DNA from: Actinomycetes bacterium | GTDB taxonomy: Bacteria > Actinomycetota > Thermoleophilia > BMS3ABIN01 | DNA length: 33,021 nt | Assembly: GCA_021803005.1 (NCBI GenBank) | Contig: JAJZQT010000013.1 | Location: forward strand, 1-33,021 | Direction: 5' to 3' | Part shown: positions 17,234-25,870 of the stretch, one piece after another | Position numbering within the stretch: position 1 is the stretch's first letter | How the letters are laid out: each line of letters opens with the position of its first letter | Notes under the pieces: model-generated | The model's input: the letters and a program-made list of their open reading frames with translations, nothing else | Databases searched by the model: none | What the model was told of the DNA's origin: nothing | Made by a program: the position numbers and the translations under genes

Positions 17234-18740
17234 GGTAGACCTTCCTCTGGTCCCAATCGATCCTGACGGCAGCGTCCGCGCCGCGCCTGAGATAAAAGAG
17301 AGTCTGATCGCGGTCGAGCGGCAGTTTCATGGCGCCGGGGTCCCCGGGCGAGAGATATTCCTCGAAGACGATCACGTTTTCGATTCCGGGCGCCAGCGCC
17401 GCCGCCGGATGTTTTTCCACCGAGGGGTCGAAGGTCCAGTTGCGGAAACCGGGAAGGTAATAACGGGCCTGCTGGTAATCGAATACGGAAACGATCAGGG
17501 TCGTGGCCGGATTGAAGTTCTGTTCGATGGTGGCGATCTTGGAGCGCAGGATGTCGTCGCGTGCCGCCAGCCGGTTGGCCGACAGCGGCGGCGTCAGCAC
17601 CAGGAAGAGCAGCAGGTTCAAAAACAGCAGCGGAGCGGCAACCGTCCAGGTGAGCCTGGCCGCTTTTGACGCCGCGGCCGGGCCTGAATCCGCGGATGCG
17701 CCCGCCGCGGCCGGGCCTGAATCCGCCGACCTTTCTTCCGCCCAGACCTGCAGCGTCCAGGCCAGCAGGAGCAACAGCGCCGGCAGGAACGAGAAGACAT
17801 AACCGTATTCGCCGACATGGATGAAGGCATAAAACAGCACGCTTGGCGCCAGCCAGACGAGCAGGAAGGCAAGCCGACGGTCGCGCAGCAGGCGCCTCGT
17901 CCGGGGCTTCGCCAGAACCACGGCCAGGATCAGCACCAGCGCCGCCGCGCCCGCCATCCCGAAGAGCAGGAACCGGCCCAGGGCGGAAGTGTTGGTCCAC
18001 AGGCCGGCGGCGCCGCGGCCGAAGACGGAAAAGTAGGTGAGCAGATAATCGGTTTGCCGGGAAGACGCGGCCTGGTAGGGACCGAATCCGCCGGACAGCA
18101 GCGCCGAGGGAATATACCAGGCCGCGGCGCCGGCGGCCAGCAGCAAGGCGGCCCCGGCCTGCCGCCGCCAGCCCTTGTTCCAGGCGCTGACCACGAGCAG
18201 GGGCAGCATGAACGGCAGCAGATCCTGGCGGAAGCCTGAAGCCAGCCCCAGCAGCAGCCCCGCCGGCATCAGCCAGTTCCCTGAACCCTGCCAGAGGCGC
18301 CAGAAGACTCCGGCAAGGACGACGCTCAGGAAGGCCAGCAGCGTGTAGGGATAGGCCGCCTCGCCGTACGCCCAGAAACTGAGGCTGGTTGCCAGCAGCA
18401 GCGCCGCCACCAGGCCGGTGCCGCGGCTGAACATCCTGTTTCCCAACCAGAACAGCGCCGCCACCGCGGCCGCGGAGAAGAAGATGCTGATCCAGACCAT
18501 GGCGGAGTTGGCGTCGCTGATCGCCTGGTTGACAAGCCAGACGAGTCCTACGTAAAAGATGTGGCCGGGCGGTTGCGGCTGGTCGATGGTGACGTCGAAA
18601 TGGGCGATCGCCCGCGTATAGAGGACCGAGTCCCAGGCATACAGCATCGTGGTCCGGAAGGGGATGCGCGACAGAAAGGTGAGGGCGAACAGGCCCGCGG
18701 TGATGATCCAGTCTGTCCGTTTGCCTGCCGGGGCGGGCAC
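17220..18740 (-). CDS. GT39/ArnT-like polytopic membrane glycosyltransferase family protein
   Basis: Many TM segments; N-terminal YAWDSVLYTRAIAHFDVTIDQPQPPGHIFYV typical of this superfamily. Confidence 0.7.
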   Translation of the reverse strand: MPAPAGKRTDWIITAGLFALTFLSRIPFRTTMLYAWDSVLYTRAIAHFDVTIDQPQPPGHIFYVGLVWLVNQAISDANSAMVWISIFFSAAAVAALFWLGNRMFSRGTGLVAALLLATSLSFWAYGEAAYPYTLLAFLSVVLAGVFWRLWQGSGNWLMPAGLLLGLASGFRQDLLPFMLPLLVVSAWNKGWRRQAGAALLLAAGAAAWYIPSALLSGGFGPYQAASSRQTDYLLTYFSVFGRGAAGLWTNTSALGRFLLFGMAGAAALVLILAVVLAKPRTRRLLRDRRLAFLLVWLAPSVLFYAFIHVGEYGYVFSFLPALLLLLAWTLQVWAEERSADSGPAAAGASADSGPAAASKAARLTWTVAAPLLFLNLLLFLVLTPPLSANRLAARDDILRSKIATIEQNFNPATTLIVSVFDYQQARYYLPGFRNWTFDPSVEKHPAAALAPGIENVIVFEEYLSPGDPGAMKLPLDRDQTLFYLRRGADAAVRIDWDQRKVYLEHE

Positions 18741-18743
18741 GAT

Positions 18744-18962
18744 TTACTGCTTGGCGGGATGGTGGCAGGAGGTGCAGTCCGCCTTTTTGGGATGATCGGT
18801 TTTAGGCGCTCCCTGCGAACCATCCTCGTGGCAACTACTGCAATTTTCGTAGCTTCCGGTCACGGAATGCGGCGTAGGCGAGGGTGAGGAGGCAGCAAAG
18901 GCGCAGCCCCAGCTCCCGAGAGCCAGCAAGACTATTGTCGCCAGTACGGCCGCTGATTTCAT
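18744..18962 (-). CDS. 72-aa secreted di-heme c-type mini-cytochrome
   Basis: MKSAAVLATIVLLALGSWGCAFA signal; CSSCH and CTSCH. ATG 18962 preferred over 19010. Confidence 0.8.
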   Translation of the reverse strand: MKSAAVLATIVLLALGSWGCAFAASSPSPTPHSVTGSYENCSSCHEDGSQGAPKTDHPKKADCTSCHHPAKQ

Positions 18963-19006
18963 TTTCCTCCACCCTGTGGAAAGGAGCCGGGCCTTCGCGC
19001 CTCTGC

Positions 19007-19486
19007 TCACTCCACGAAATATCTCATGCTGATCTTCTTGAACTCCCGGCTGCTGAACAGCAGCTCGTAGTCATCGATGCCGACCTGACGCGAAAGCTCC
19101 GCCGCCACCCGGTCGCATTCCTCGCGGGTCGCGGCATGGATCATGGCAAAGACATTATAGCTCCAGTTCGCCGCGCGCGGGCGCTGATAACAGTGGCTGA
19201 CCTCGGCGGATCCGGCGAAGGCGCGGCCCACCTCCTCGGCGCGGTCATCGGGAACGTTCCAGGCGCTCATGGCGTTGGCCTTGTAGCCGAGGCGCTGGTG
19301 GCGCACCATCGCACCAAAGCGGCGGATGGTGCCGTCGGCGAGCCATTCCTTCATCTTCGCCAGCACTTCCGCCTCGGTCATGCCGGCGGCGGCGGCGATG
19401 TCGGCAAATGGCGCCGGCGTCAGCGGGATGTCGTCCTGCAGCAGCCGCACCAGTTCCTTTTCCCTGTCGGAAAATACCCTAGCCAT
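19007..19486 (-). CDS. ahbB: siroheme decarboxylase subunit AhbB (Lrp/AsnC-like)
   Basis: Lrp-type HTH, SHCYQRPRAANWSYNVFAMIHA; overlaps the ahbA-like gene; next to ahbC and ahbD. Confidence 0.9.
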   Translation of the reverse strand: MARVFSDREKELVRLLQDDIPLTPAPFADIAAAAGMTEAEVLAKMKEWLADGTIRRFGAMVRHQRLGYKANAMSAWNVPDDRAEEVGRAFAGSAEVSHCYQRPRAANWSYNVFAMIHAATREECDRVAAELSRQVGIDDYELLFSSREFKKISMRYFVE

Positions 19487-19934
19487 CGATCACGGGCAGG
19501 TCGACCTGGATCTTGAACAGCTTGTCGGCGGGAAGATTGATGATGGGGCCGATACCGGCCCGCTCTTCCATCTCCGCGAGGATCTCGGTGATGCGCCCGC
19601 GGCTCGGGGCTATGAGGGTGAACCATATGTTGTAGTGGTGATTGCGCTCGTAATTGTGGGTGACGTTGAGGTAGGAATTGATCACCTCGACGGCGTTTTC
19701 CAGCTTGGCTTCAGGTACGTGCACGGCGCAGAGGGTGCTGGCGTAGCCGAGTTTGCGCGAATCGAAGGAAGCGCCCATGCGGCGGATCTCGCCGGAATCC
19801 TTGATTCCCCTGATGCGCTCGATGACCTCTTCCTCGCCGATTCCCAGCCGATCGCCGATGTCGGCGTACGGGTGCGCGCTGACCGGGAAGCCGGCCTGTA
19901 TCAGCGTCACGAGTTTTTTGTCTGTGTCATCCAT
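19479..19934 (-). CDS. ahbA: siroheme decarboxylase subunit AhbA (Lrp/AsnC-like)
   Basis: Lrp-type HTH, VTHNYERNHHYNIWFTLIAPSRGRI. Confidence 0.9.
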   Translation of the reverse strand: MDDTDKKLVTLIQAGFPVSAHPYADIGDRLGIGEEEVIERIRGIKDSGEIRRMGASFDSRKLGYASTLCAVHVPEAKLENAVEVINSYLNVTHNYERNHHYNIWFTLIAPSRGRITEILAEMEERAGIGPIINLPADKLFKIQVDLPVIDG

Positions 19935-19957
19935 TGAAGTTTATTTCGGTTTTGTGT

Positions 19958-20067
19958 CGCCGGGGACGGGCATTCCCGTAGCGATACTGGCGAAGCCCCA
20001 CCGGGATTCGACAGTCAAACAAAATACTGGCTGAGCCGTATCGCCGAGGGAATGCCCGTCCCCGGCG
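19958..20067. repeat. REPIN/MITE-like inverted repeat between ahbD and ahbA
   Basis: 20/20 perfect arms CGCCGGGGACGGGCATTCCC (19958-19977) and GGGAATGCCCGTCCCCGGCG (20048-20067). Stem extends after 3 mismatches (GCGATAC). Internal direct repeat ATACTGGC[GA]..GCC. Confidence 0.8.
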
Positions 20068-20076
20068 GTATAAAAA

Positions 20077-21210
20077 CTAAGTCTTTTTCCTGGCCTTGGG
20101 CTCGTACACGCAATACGGCTCTTCGGCCAGGTAATCTCCCGTTACTTCGTAGGCCCGGGCGCGGCAGCCGCCACAGAAGCGGCGATATTCGCAATAGCCG
20201 CAACGGCCGTGATAACCATCGAGGCCGCGCATCTCCCTGAACACCGGCGAGTTATGCCAGACGTCGCCGAAGCTCTGCTGATTGAGGTCGCCGCATTTTA
20301 CATCAAGGAAGCCGCAAATCTGAACCTCGCCCTTGTAGGAGATGAAACAGAACCCCTGGCCGCCGAGGCAACCCTTGCTCATGGCGTCCATGCCGTGGGT
20401 TTCCACAGTGACCTTCTTGCCCTCGGCGTGGGCCCGCTGCCTGAGGATCCGGTAATAATGCGGCGCGCAGGTCGGCTTGAAGTTCAGCGGCACGGTCTCG
20501 CGCTGGTCGTAGACCCAGTTGAGAGTTTCCTCGTATTGTGATGGCGAGAGCTCCTGATCGGCCAGCTCGTCCTTGGCGCGTCCCGTCGGCACCAGCAGGA
20601 AGGGATGGAAAGCGACCGCGCCCAGGTCGATGGCCAGCTGCAGGATGTCGGGCAGCTCCGCCAGGTTGACCTTGGTCACGGTTGTGTTGATCTGAAACTC
20701 GAGGCCGGCTTTTTTGGCCGCTTCGATGCCTTCCATTACCTCGGCGAAGGCGCCGGGCACGCGGCGGAAAGCGTCATGCGTTTCCGGGGTGGCGCCGTCG
20801 ACGCTCAGGGAGATGCGGCCGATGCCTGACTCCTTGAGGCGGCGGGCGTTTTCCTCGTTAAGGAGCGTGCCGCAGGGGGACATCACCATCTTCAGGCCCT
20901 TTTCCGTGCCATAACGGGCGATGTCGAAAACATTCTCGCGGAGCATGGGGTCGCCGCCGGTGAGGATGACGATGGGGCTGCCCACAGCCGCGATCTCGTC
21001 GATTATCCGGAAGGCTTTCTCGGTCGAGAGCTCGCCGGGATAGGGGCCCTTGTTGGCCGCGGCGCGGCAGTGCCGGCACGAGAGGTTGCAGCGGCGGGTT
21101 ACTTCCCAGGCGACCAGGCGCGGCGCCGGCGGTCCGCCCGGCTTGCCGCCGGGATGGCCGGAGCCATGCGGGCGCCCGCCTGGATGTCCGTGCTCAGCCA
21201 ATCTCCTCAT
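20077..21210 (-). CDS. ahbD: radical SAM heme b synthase AhbD
   Basis: CNLSCRHC radical SAM motif; C-terminal Cys-rich CGYCEYRRFCGGCRARAYEVTGDYLAEEPYC; adjacent to ahbC. Start 21210 (MRRLAEHGHPGG) preferred over 21294. Confidence 0.9.
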   Translation of the reverse strand: MRRLAEHGHPGGRPHGSGHPGGKPGGPPAPRLVAWEVTRRCNLSCRHCRAAANKGPYPGELSTEKAFRIIDEIAAVGSPIVILTGGDPMLRENVFDIARYGTEKGLKMVMSPCGTLLNEENARRLKESGIGRISLSVDGATPETHDAFRRVPGAFAEVMEGIEAAKKAGLEFQINTTVTKVNLAELPDILQLAIDLGAVAFHPFLLVPTGRAKDELADQELSPSQYEETLNWVYDQRETVPLNFKPTCAPHYYRILRQRAHAEGKKVTVETHGMDAMSKGCLGGQGFCFISYKGEVQICGFLDVKCGDLNQQSFGDVWHNSPVFREMRGLDGYHGRCGYCEYRRFCGGCRARAYEVTGDYLAEEPYCVYEPKARKKT

Positions 21211-22396
21211 CGGTGAGGTAGCAGGCCGGGTCGGGGGCCCAGGGGTCGCCATGAACCAGGTCGGCGCGCACGCGCAGGGCGCCGCCGCAGGCATCGAACC
21301 ATTTGCAGGCAGCGCAGCGGCCGTGGATGTGGCTGCGCCGGTCCTTGAGGCCCGCCATCAGCGGATCGGAGGTGTCCATCCAGATCTCGCTGAAGGGCCG
21401 CTCGCGGACGTTGCCGAAACTGTAATGCATCCAGAACTGGTCGGCATGCACGTTGCCCTTGAAATCGATGTCGCTGAAGCCGACGCCGGAACTGTAGAGG
21501 CCGCCACCGTTCCACTTCAGCAGCTTCATCACGGCCTCGGCCCGCTCCGGGGATTCCTCCAGCAGCTTCATGTAAAGATAGATGCCGTCGACATGGTTGT
21601 CGACGGTGAGGATGTCCTTTTCCAGGCCGCGGTCGTGCATGTCCCTGGTGCGCGCCAGGATAATGTCGAGCGCGTCGCGGCTCTCCTCGTGGGTGAGGTC
21701 GTCGCTCTCCTTGCCGCGCCCCGAGTAGACAAGATGGTAGAAACATGCTCTATCGATGCCCTCGGCCTCGATGAAGTCGAAGATGCGGTGCAGGTCCTTG
21801 TAGTTGTGGCGGGTGAGCGTCAGCCTGAGGCCGACCCTCTGCTCGACCGCCTTGCAGTTGCGGAATCCCGCCATCGCCTTTTCAAAGGCGCCCTTGTGAC
21901 CGCGGAAGGCGTCGTTGATGTCGCCAATGCCGTCGAGGCTGATGCCGACGTAGGTGAAGCCCAGGTCCTTGATGCGCTGAGCCACCTCGCGGGTGATGAG
22001 CGTGCCGTTGGTGGAGAGCGTCGGGCGGATGCCCAGCGAGACCGCGTGGCCGACCAGCTCGAACAGGTCCTTGCGCATCAGCGGTTCACCACCGGAAAAG
22101 AGCAGCGCCGGGATCTGGAACTGCGCCAGATCATCGATGAGGGCCTTGCCCTCTGCGGTCGACAGCTCGCCCTCGTATTTTTTCGATTCGGAGTCCGTGT
22201 AGCAGTGCACGCACTTGAGGTTGCAGGTGCGGCTGGTGTTCCAGGCGACCACGGGCCGGCGCTCGGCGGCGGATTTGGGCTGGCGCGGGATATAGGGCAT
22301 GCCCTTCATCTGCTGGTCCTTCTTGTGCCCGTGCCCGTAACGCAGCGAATCGGCGGGCGTGTCGCGGTCGCAATACAGGCGGGTGATGTCGATCAT
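21194..22396 (-). CDS. ahbC: radical SAM 12,18-didecarboxysiroheme deacetylase AhbC
   Basis: CNLKCVHC motif; C-terminal CAACKWFDACGGALRVRADLVHGDPWAPDPACYLTDEEIG; cluster context. Confidence 0.9.
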   Translation of the reverse strand: MIDITRLYCDRDTPADSLRYGHGHKKDQQMKGMPYIPRQPKSAAERRPVVAWNTSRTCNLKCVHCYTDSESKKYEGELSTAEGKALIDDLAQFQIPALLFSGGEPLMRKDLFELVGHAVSLGIRPTLSTNGTLITREVAQRIKDLGFTYVGISLDGIGDINDAFRGHKGAFEKAMAGFRNCKAVEQRVGLRLTLTRHNYKDLHRIFDFIEAEGIDRACFYHLVYSGRGKESDDLTHEESRDALDIILARTRDMHDRGLEKDILTVDNHVDGIYLYMKLLEESPERAEAVMKLLKWNGGGLYSSGVGFSDIDFKGNVHADQFWMHYSFGNVRERPFSEIWMDTSDPLMAGLKDRRSHIHGRCAACKWFDACGGALRVRADLVHGDPWAPDPACYLTDEEIG

Positions 22397-23976
22397 TTTT
22401 CTTTCCTTATCAGCGCCTTGACCAGCCCCGGGATGGTGTACTCTGCCGCGACCAGGTCTACCCGCAGCCCCAGGTCTCTGGCGGTTTCAGCGGTCACGGG
22501 GCCGATGCAGGCGATGGTTACACTCCCGGGGAGAGCCTGGAAATCGAATCCTTCGAGTAGCTTCACAAAATTTTTAACCGTGGATGAGCTGGTAAAAGTA
22601 ATGATATCAATTTCCCCGCTCGAGAGCATTTCCCGCATCTCCTGCGAACCGGCATCGTCGAGCACGGTCTCGTAGGCGTTGACGACCTCTACCCTGGCCC
22701 CGGCTTCGGCCAGCTTTTCGGGAAGCACCTCGCGGGCCTCCCTGGCCCGCGGAATCAGCACCCGGGCGCCGGCGGCTCCCTGCTTGAGCAGGCCCTCCAG
22801 CATGGCTTCGGCGCGGTACTCGGCCGGCACAAAATCGATCCTGAGGCCGCGGCGCGCCAGCGCCGCGGCCGTCGCCGGGCCGATGGCGCCCAGTTTGATT
22901 CCCTTGAGGTCGCGCACGTCGCCGTCCAGGTCAAGCCGGCCGAAGAATTGCTCGACGCCGTTGACGCTGGTGAAGACGATCCAGTCGTAGGCGGGGCCGC
23001 CGTTGCCGCCGGCGGCGGCCGCCGACGCTTCTTCAACGGCCCGGCCGCCGCCACGCATGGCGGCGATGGCCGCGTCGAGAGCCTCATAGTCATCTTCCGG
23101 AGCGGTCACCTTGATGGTGGGAAATTCGACCGGCACGGCGCCCGCGGCCGCCAGCGCCGCCACCAGGCCGCTCGCCTGAGAGCGCGAGCGCGTGACCGCG
23201 ACGCGTTTGCCGAACAGGGGGCGGTCCTCAAACCAGTGCAGCTTCTCCCGCAGCGCCACCACCTCGCCGACGATGGTGATCGCCGGCGCCTTGAAGCCGC
23301 GCTCTTTGACTGATTGAACAATATTTGACAGGGTGCCGGTCAGCGTCTCCTGGCGGGGCGTCGTGCCCCAGCGGATCAGCGCCACCGGCGTCTCCGGGGC
23401 GCGGCCGCTGGCCACCAGGTTCTCGACGATATATGGCAGGTTGTTGACGCCCATGAGGAAGACCAGCGTGCCGACTCCCGTCGCCAGCTTGTCCCACTTG
23501 ATCGATGACTCTTCCTTGGTAGGGTCTTCATGGCCGGTGATGAAGGCGACATCCGTGGTTACCCCGCGGTGCGTCACCGGGATGCCGGCGTAGGCCGGCA
23601 CCGCGTAAGCCGAGGAGATGCCGGGAACGACCTCGAAGGGGACGCCCGCCTCCCGCAGGGCCAGCGCCTCTTCGCCGCCGCGGCCGAAGATGAAGGAATC
23701 GCCGCCCTTGAGCCTGGTGACGACGTTGCCCGCCAGGGCCTTGTCGACCAGCAGCTGATTGATATCAGGCTGCTTCATGGTATGGTCGCCGCCCTTCTTG
23801 CCCACGTAGATGAGCTCGGCACCGGGAGCGGCAAACCCGAGAAGGGGCTTTCCCGCAAGGTAATCGTAGACGATGACGCCGGCGCGGCGCATGCACTCCA
23901 CGCCCTTGAGGGTGAACAGGCCGGGATCGCCCGGACCGGCGCCGACGAGAAAAACTTTACCCGTTGTGTCGTTCAT
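22393..23976 (-). CDS. cobA-hemD: fused uroporphyrinogen-III C-methyltransferase / uroporphyrinogen-III synthase
   Basis: N-domain [59 protein letters not shown]-domain [35 protein letters not shown]. Confidence 0.96.
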   Translation of the reverse strand: MNDTTGKVFLVGAGPGDPGLFTLKGVECMRRAGVIVYDYLAGKPLLGFAAPGAELIYVGKKGGDHTMKQPDINQLLVDKALAGNVVTRLKGGDSFIFGRGGEEALALREAGVPFEVVPGISSAYAVPAYAGIPVTHRGVTTDVAFITGHEDPTKEESSIKWDKLATGVGTLVFLMGVNNLPYIVENLVASGRAPETPVALIRWGTTPRQETLTGTLSNIVQSVKERGFKAPAITIVGEVVALREKLHWFEDRPLFGKRVAVTRSRSQASGLVAALAAAGAVPVEFPTIKVTAPEDDYEALDAAIAAMRGGGRAVEEASAAAAGGNGGPAYDWIVFTSVNGVEQFFGRLDLDGDVRDLKGIKLGAIGPATAAALARRGLRIDFVPAEYRAEAMLEGLLKQGAAGARVLIPRAREAREVLPEKLAEAGARVEVVNAYETVLDDAGSQEMREMLSSGEIDIITFTSSSTVKNFVKLLEGFDFQALPGSVTIACIGPVTAETARDLGLRVDLVAAEYTIPGLVKALIRKEK

Positions 23977-24032
23977 TGGGATCCTTCACTTTGCAGTGAT
24001 TGCATGCTTGAAAACTTCCGTGAAACGCGCTT

Positions 24033-24701
24033 CTATTTGCCGGGGCTGCCCTGGGGGCAGAGTCCCAGTATCTCATCCGGCTTTTCAAAATAGAAGTCCG
24101 GTTCCAGTTCCTTGAGACGGACCGGCGCGAACATGCCCCAGCCCACGGCGACCGTCGCGGTTCCCGCCGCCTGGCCCGCGAGAATATCGAAAGGGCTGTC
24201 GCCGATGTAGACCGATTCCTCCGGAGTCAGGTCCAGGCGCCGCATCGCCAGCTGGATCGGCTTGGGAAGCGGCTTGTGCTCGTCGGTGTCGTCAGCGGCA
24301 ACCACGGCGTCGAAATAGGATTCGATAGGGATGCTGCGGAAGGCCATATCCACCGTCTCGCGGCTCTTTGAAGTGACGATCGCCAGCCTGGCGCCACGGC
24401 GCTTTAGCTCTTCCAGCAGCGAATCTATCCCCTCGTAGGCAGCGATGTACTCGTCATGCACGGTGTGGTTGTACTCGCGGTAGACATCGTAGAGCTGCTG
24501 CGCCTTGTCGCCGCCCAGCAGCTCCATCTGCCTCATCAGCGGCTGGCCGACGTTGGCGATCAGCACCTCGTCCGGTTTTTCCTCCCCCAGGACCTCGCGG
24601 GCGGCGTGACGGAAAGAGCGCGTGATCAGCTCCGAGGTGTCGATCAGGGTGCCGTCGAGATCGAAGATGAATCCCTGAAAACATTTTTTGGGAAGGTTCA
24701 G
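24033..24701 (-). CDS. HAD-superfamily phosphatase (PpaX/Gph-like); probable CTG start
   Basis: Frame reads (L)NLPKKCFQGFIFDLDGTLIDTSELI... and joins the tracked ORF (24033-24566). No ATG/GTG/TTG upstream of FDLDGTL in this frame; CTG overlaps the surE TGA; AGGAGG at 24706-24711. Confidence 0.8.
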   Translation of the reverse strand: MNLPKKCFQGFIFDLDGTLIDTSELITRSFRHAAREVLGEEKPDEVLIANVGQPLMRQMELLGGDKAQQLYDVYREYNHTVHDEYIAAYEGIDSLLEELKRRGARLAIVTSKSRETVDMAFRSIPIESYFDAVVAADDTDEHKPLPKPIQLAMRRLDLTPEESVYIGDSPFDILAGQAAGTATVAVGWGMFAPVRLKELEPDFYFEKPDEILGLCPQGSPGK

Positions 24702-25525
24702 GACGCCTCCTGGCAGCCGTTGCGCCCGCTGTCGAGCAGGGTATCGAGGCCGAGTTCGTGGATGAGCTCCATGCCGGCGAGGTTGGTGAGGGCGAAGTGA
24801 ATGGGAGTCACGGAAATCTTGTCCTCGGCCAGGGCGTGAAAATCGGTTCCCTCTTCCTCGTGATAGGAGGGATCGTCGCCGTAGATCTGGTAGCGCCGGT
24901 GGCCGTTGCCGTCGCCGCCCTTCTCGATCAGCTGGTCGCGATAGATGCGCTTGCCCAGCCGGGTCACCGCCGCGCCCCTGATCTCCGCGGGCGGCAGGTT
25001 CGGCGAGTTGATGTTCAGCAGCACCGGTCCGGGGAGGCTGTTGCCGAGCACGGCTTCCGCCAGGCGCGACGTGAAAGCGGCCACGGTGTCAAAATGGAAG
25101 ACGCCCTCGTTGCCGGTTTCCTTCCAGCCGCCCGGGCGTTCGATGGAAACGGCGATGGCCGGCGTGCCCAGCATGATGCCCTCGAAGGCCGCGGCCACGG
25201 TTCCCGAATAAGTGATGTCGTCGCCGAGGTTGGGGCCGAGATTTATTCCCGAGACGACGATGTCGGGTTCCCATTCCAGGAAACCCAGCGCCGCCAGGCG
25301 CACGCAGTCGACCGGAGTGCCGTCGACGGAGAAGCCGGTGGAGCCGTCGGGGAAGGAGATTTCCTGCACGTTGAGGGATTCACCGATGGTGATGCCACGT
25401 CCGATGGCGCTGCGGTTCTTGTCCGGGGCGATGACCGCGACCTCACCGCAACGTTCCATGGCCTGCTTCACGGCGAAGAGGCCGGGTGAAAAGATGCCGT
25501 CGTCGTTGGTAACCAGGACCTTCAA
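24698..25525 (-). CDS. surE: 5'/3'-nucleotidase SurE
   Basis: MKVLVTNDDGIFSPGL, VIAPDKNRSAIGRGIT, PDIVVSGINLGPNLGDDITYSGTVAAAFEG. Confidence 0.97.
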   Translation of the reverse strand: MKVLVTNDDGIFSPGLFAVKQAMERCGEVAVIAPDKNRSAIGRGITIGESLNVQEISFPDGSTGFSVDGTPVDCVRLAALGFLEWEPDIVVSGINLGPNLGDDITYSGTVAAAFEGIMLGTPAIAVSIERPGGWKETGNEGVFHFDTVAAFTSRLAEAVLGNSLPGPVLLNINSPNLPPAEIRGAAVTRLGKRIYRDQLIEKGGDGNGHRRYQIYGDDPSYHEEEGTDFHALAEDKISVTPIHFALTNLAGMELIHELGLDTLLDSGRNGCQEAS

Positions 25526-25532
25526 CGCCGGC

Positions 25533-25832
25533 TTAACCTTCCTTGCTGCCGGCCGCTGCTTTCTTGCGGGATTGCTTGCCCTTGTCCTTCTTGGCCGGCT
25601 TGCTGCCGCCCTTGGACGGCTCTTCCGCCGATTTCTGGCGCGAATCGCTACGCTTCTTGCCGTAATCGGTGGAATAAAAACCGCTACCCTTGAAATGGAT
25701 GGCGACGGGATGAAAAACGCGCGTGACCCGCTCGTTGCATTTCTCGCAACGGCTCACGGGCCGATCGGCGATTTTCTGCATTTTTTCAAACTGGTGCCCG
25801 CATTTGAGGCACCTGTACTCATAGATTGGCAA
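25533..25832 (-). CDS. FmdB-family zinc ribbon protein with basic low-complexity tail
   Basis: MPIYEYRCLKCGHQFEKMQKI...CEKC; TTG start with AAGGAGG upstream. Confidence 0.9.
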   Translation of the reverse strand: MPIYEYRCLKCGHQFEKMQKIADRPVSRCEKCNERVTRVFHPVAIHFKGSGFYSTDYGKKRSDSRQKSAEEPSKGGSKPAKKDKGKQSRKKAAAGSKEG

Positions 25833-25851
25833 CCTGGATCAATCCTCCTTC

Positions 25852-25870
25852 TTGCACCGGAATGGTGCAA
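25852..25870. promoter_or_regulatory. dyad in fmdB leader next to the ribosome-binding site
   Basis: TTGCACC-ggaat-GGTGCAA (7-bp perfect stem), directly upstream of AAGGAGG on the - strand. Confidence 0.35.

Noticed and set aside
19007-19934. Two Lrp/AsnC-type transcription regulators
   Set aside because: The conserved motifs (NYERNHHYNIWFTLIAPS; CYQRPRAANWSYNVFAMIHA) and location beside ahbC/ahbD indicate siroheme decarboxylase subunits AhbA/AhbB.
20077-22396. Two radical SAM enzymes as RiPP maturases for the orphan peptide
   Set aside because: Their motifs and neighbours (ahbA, ahbB, cobA-hemD) fit AhbD and AhbC heme synthesis, and they lie ~14 kb away on the other strand.
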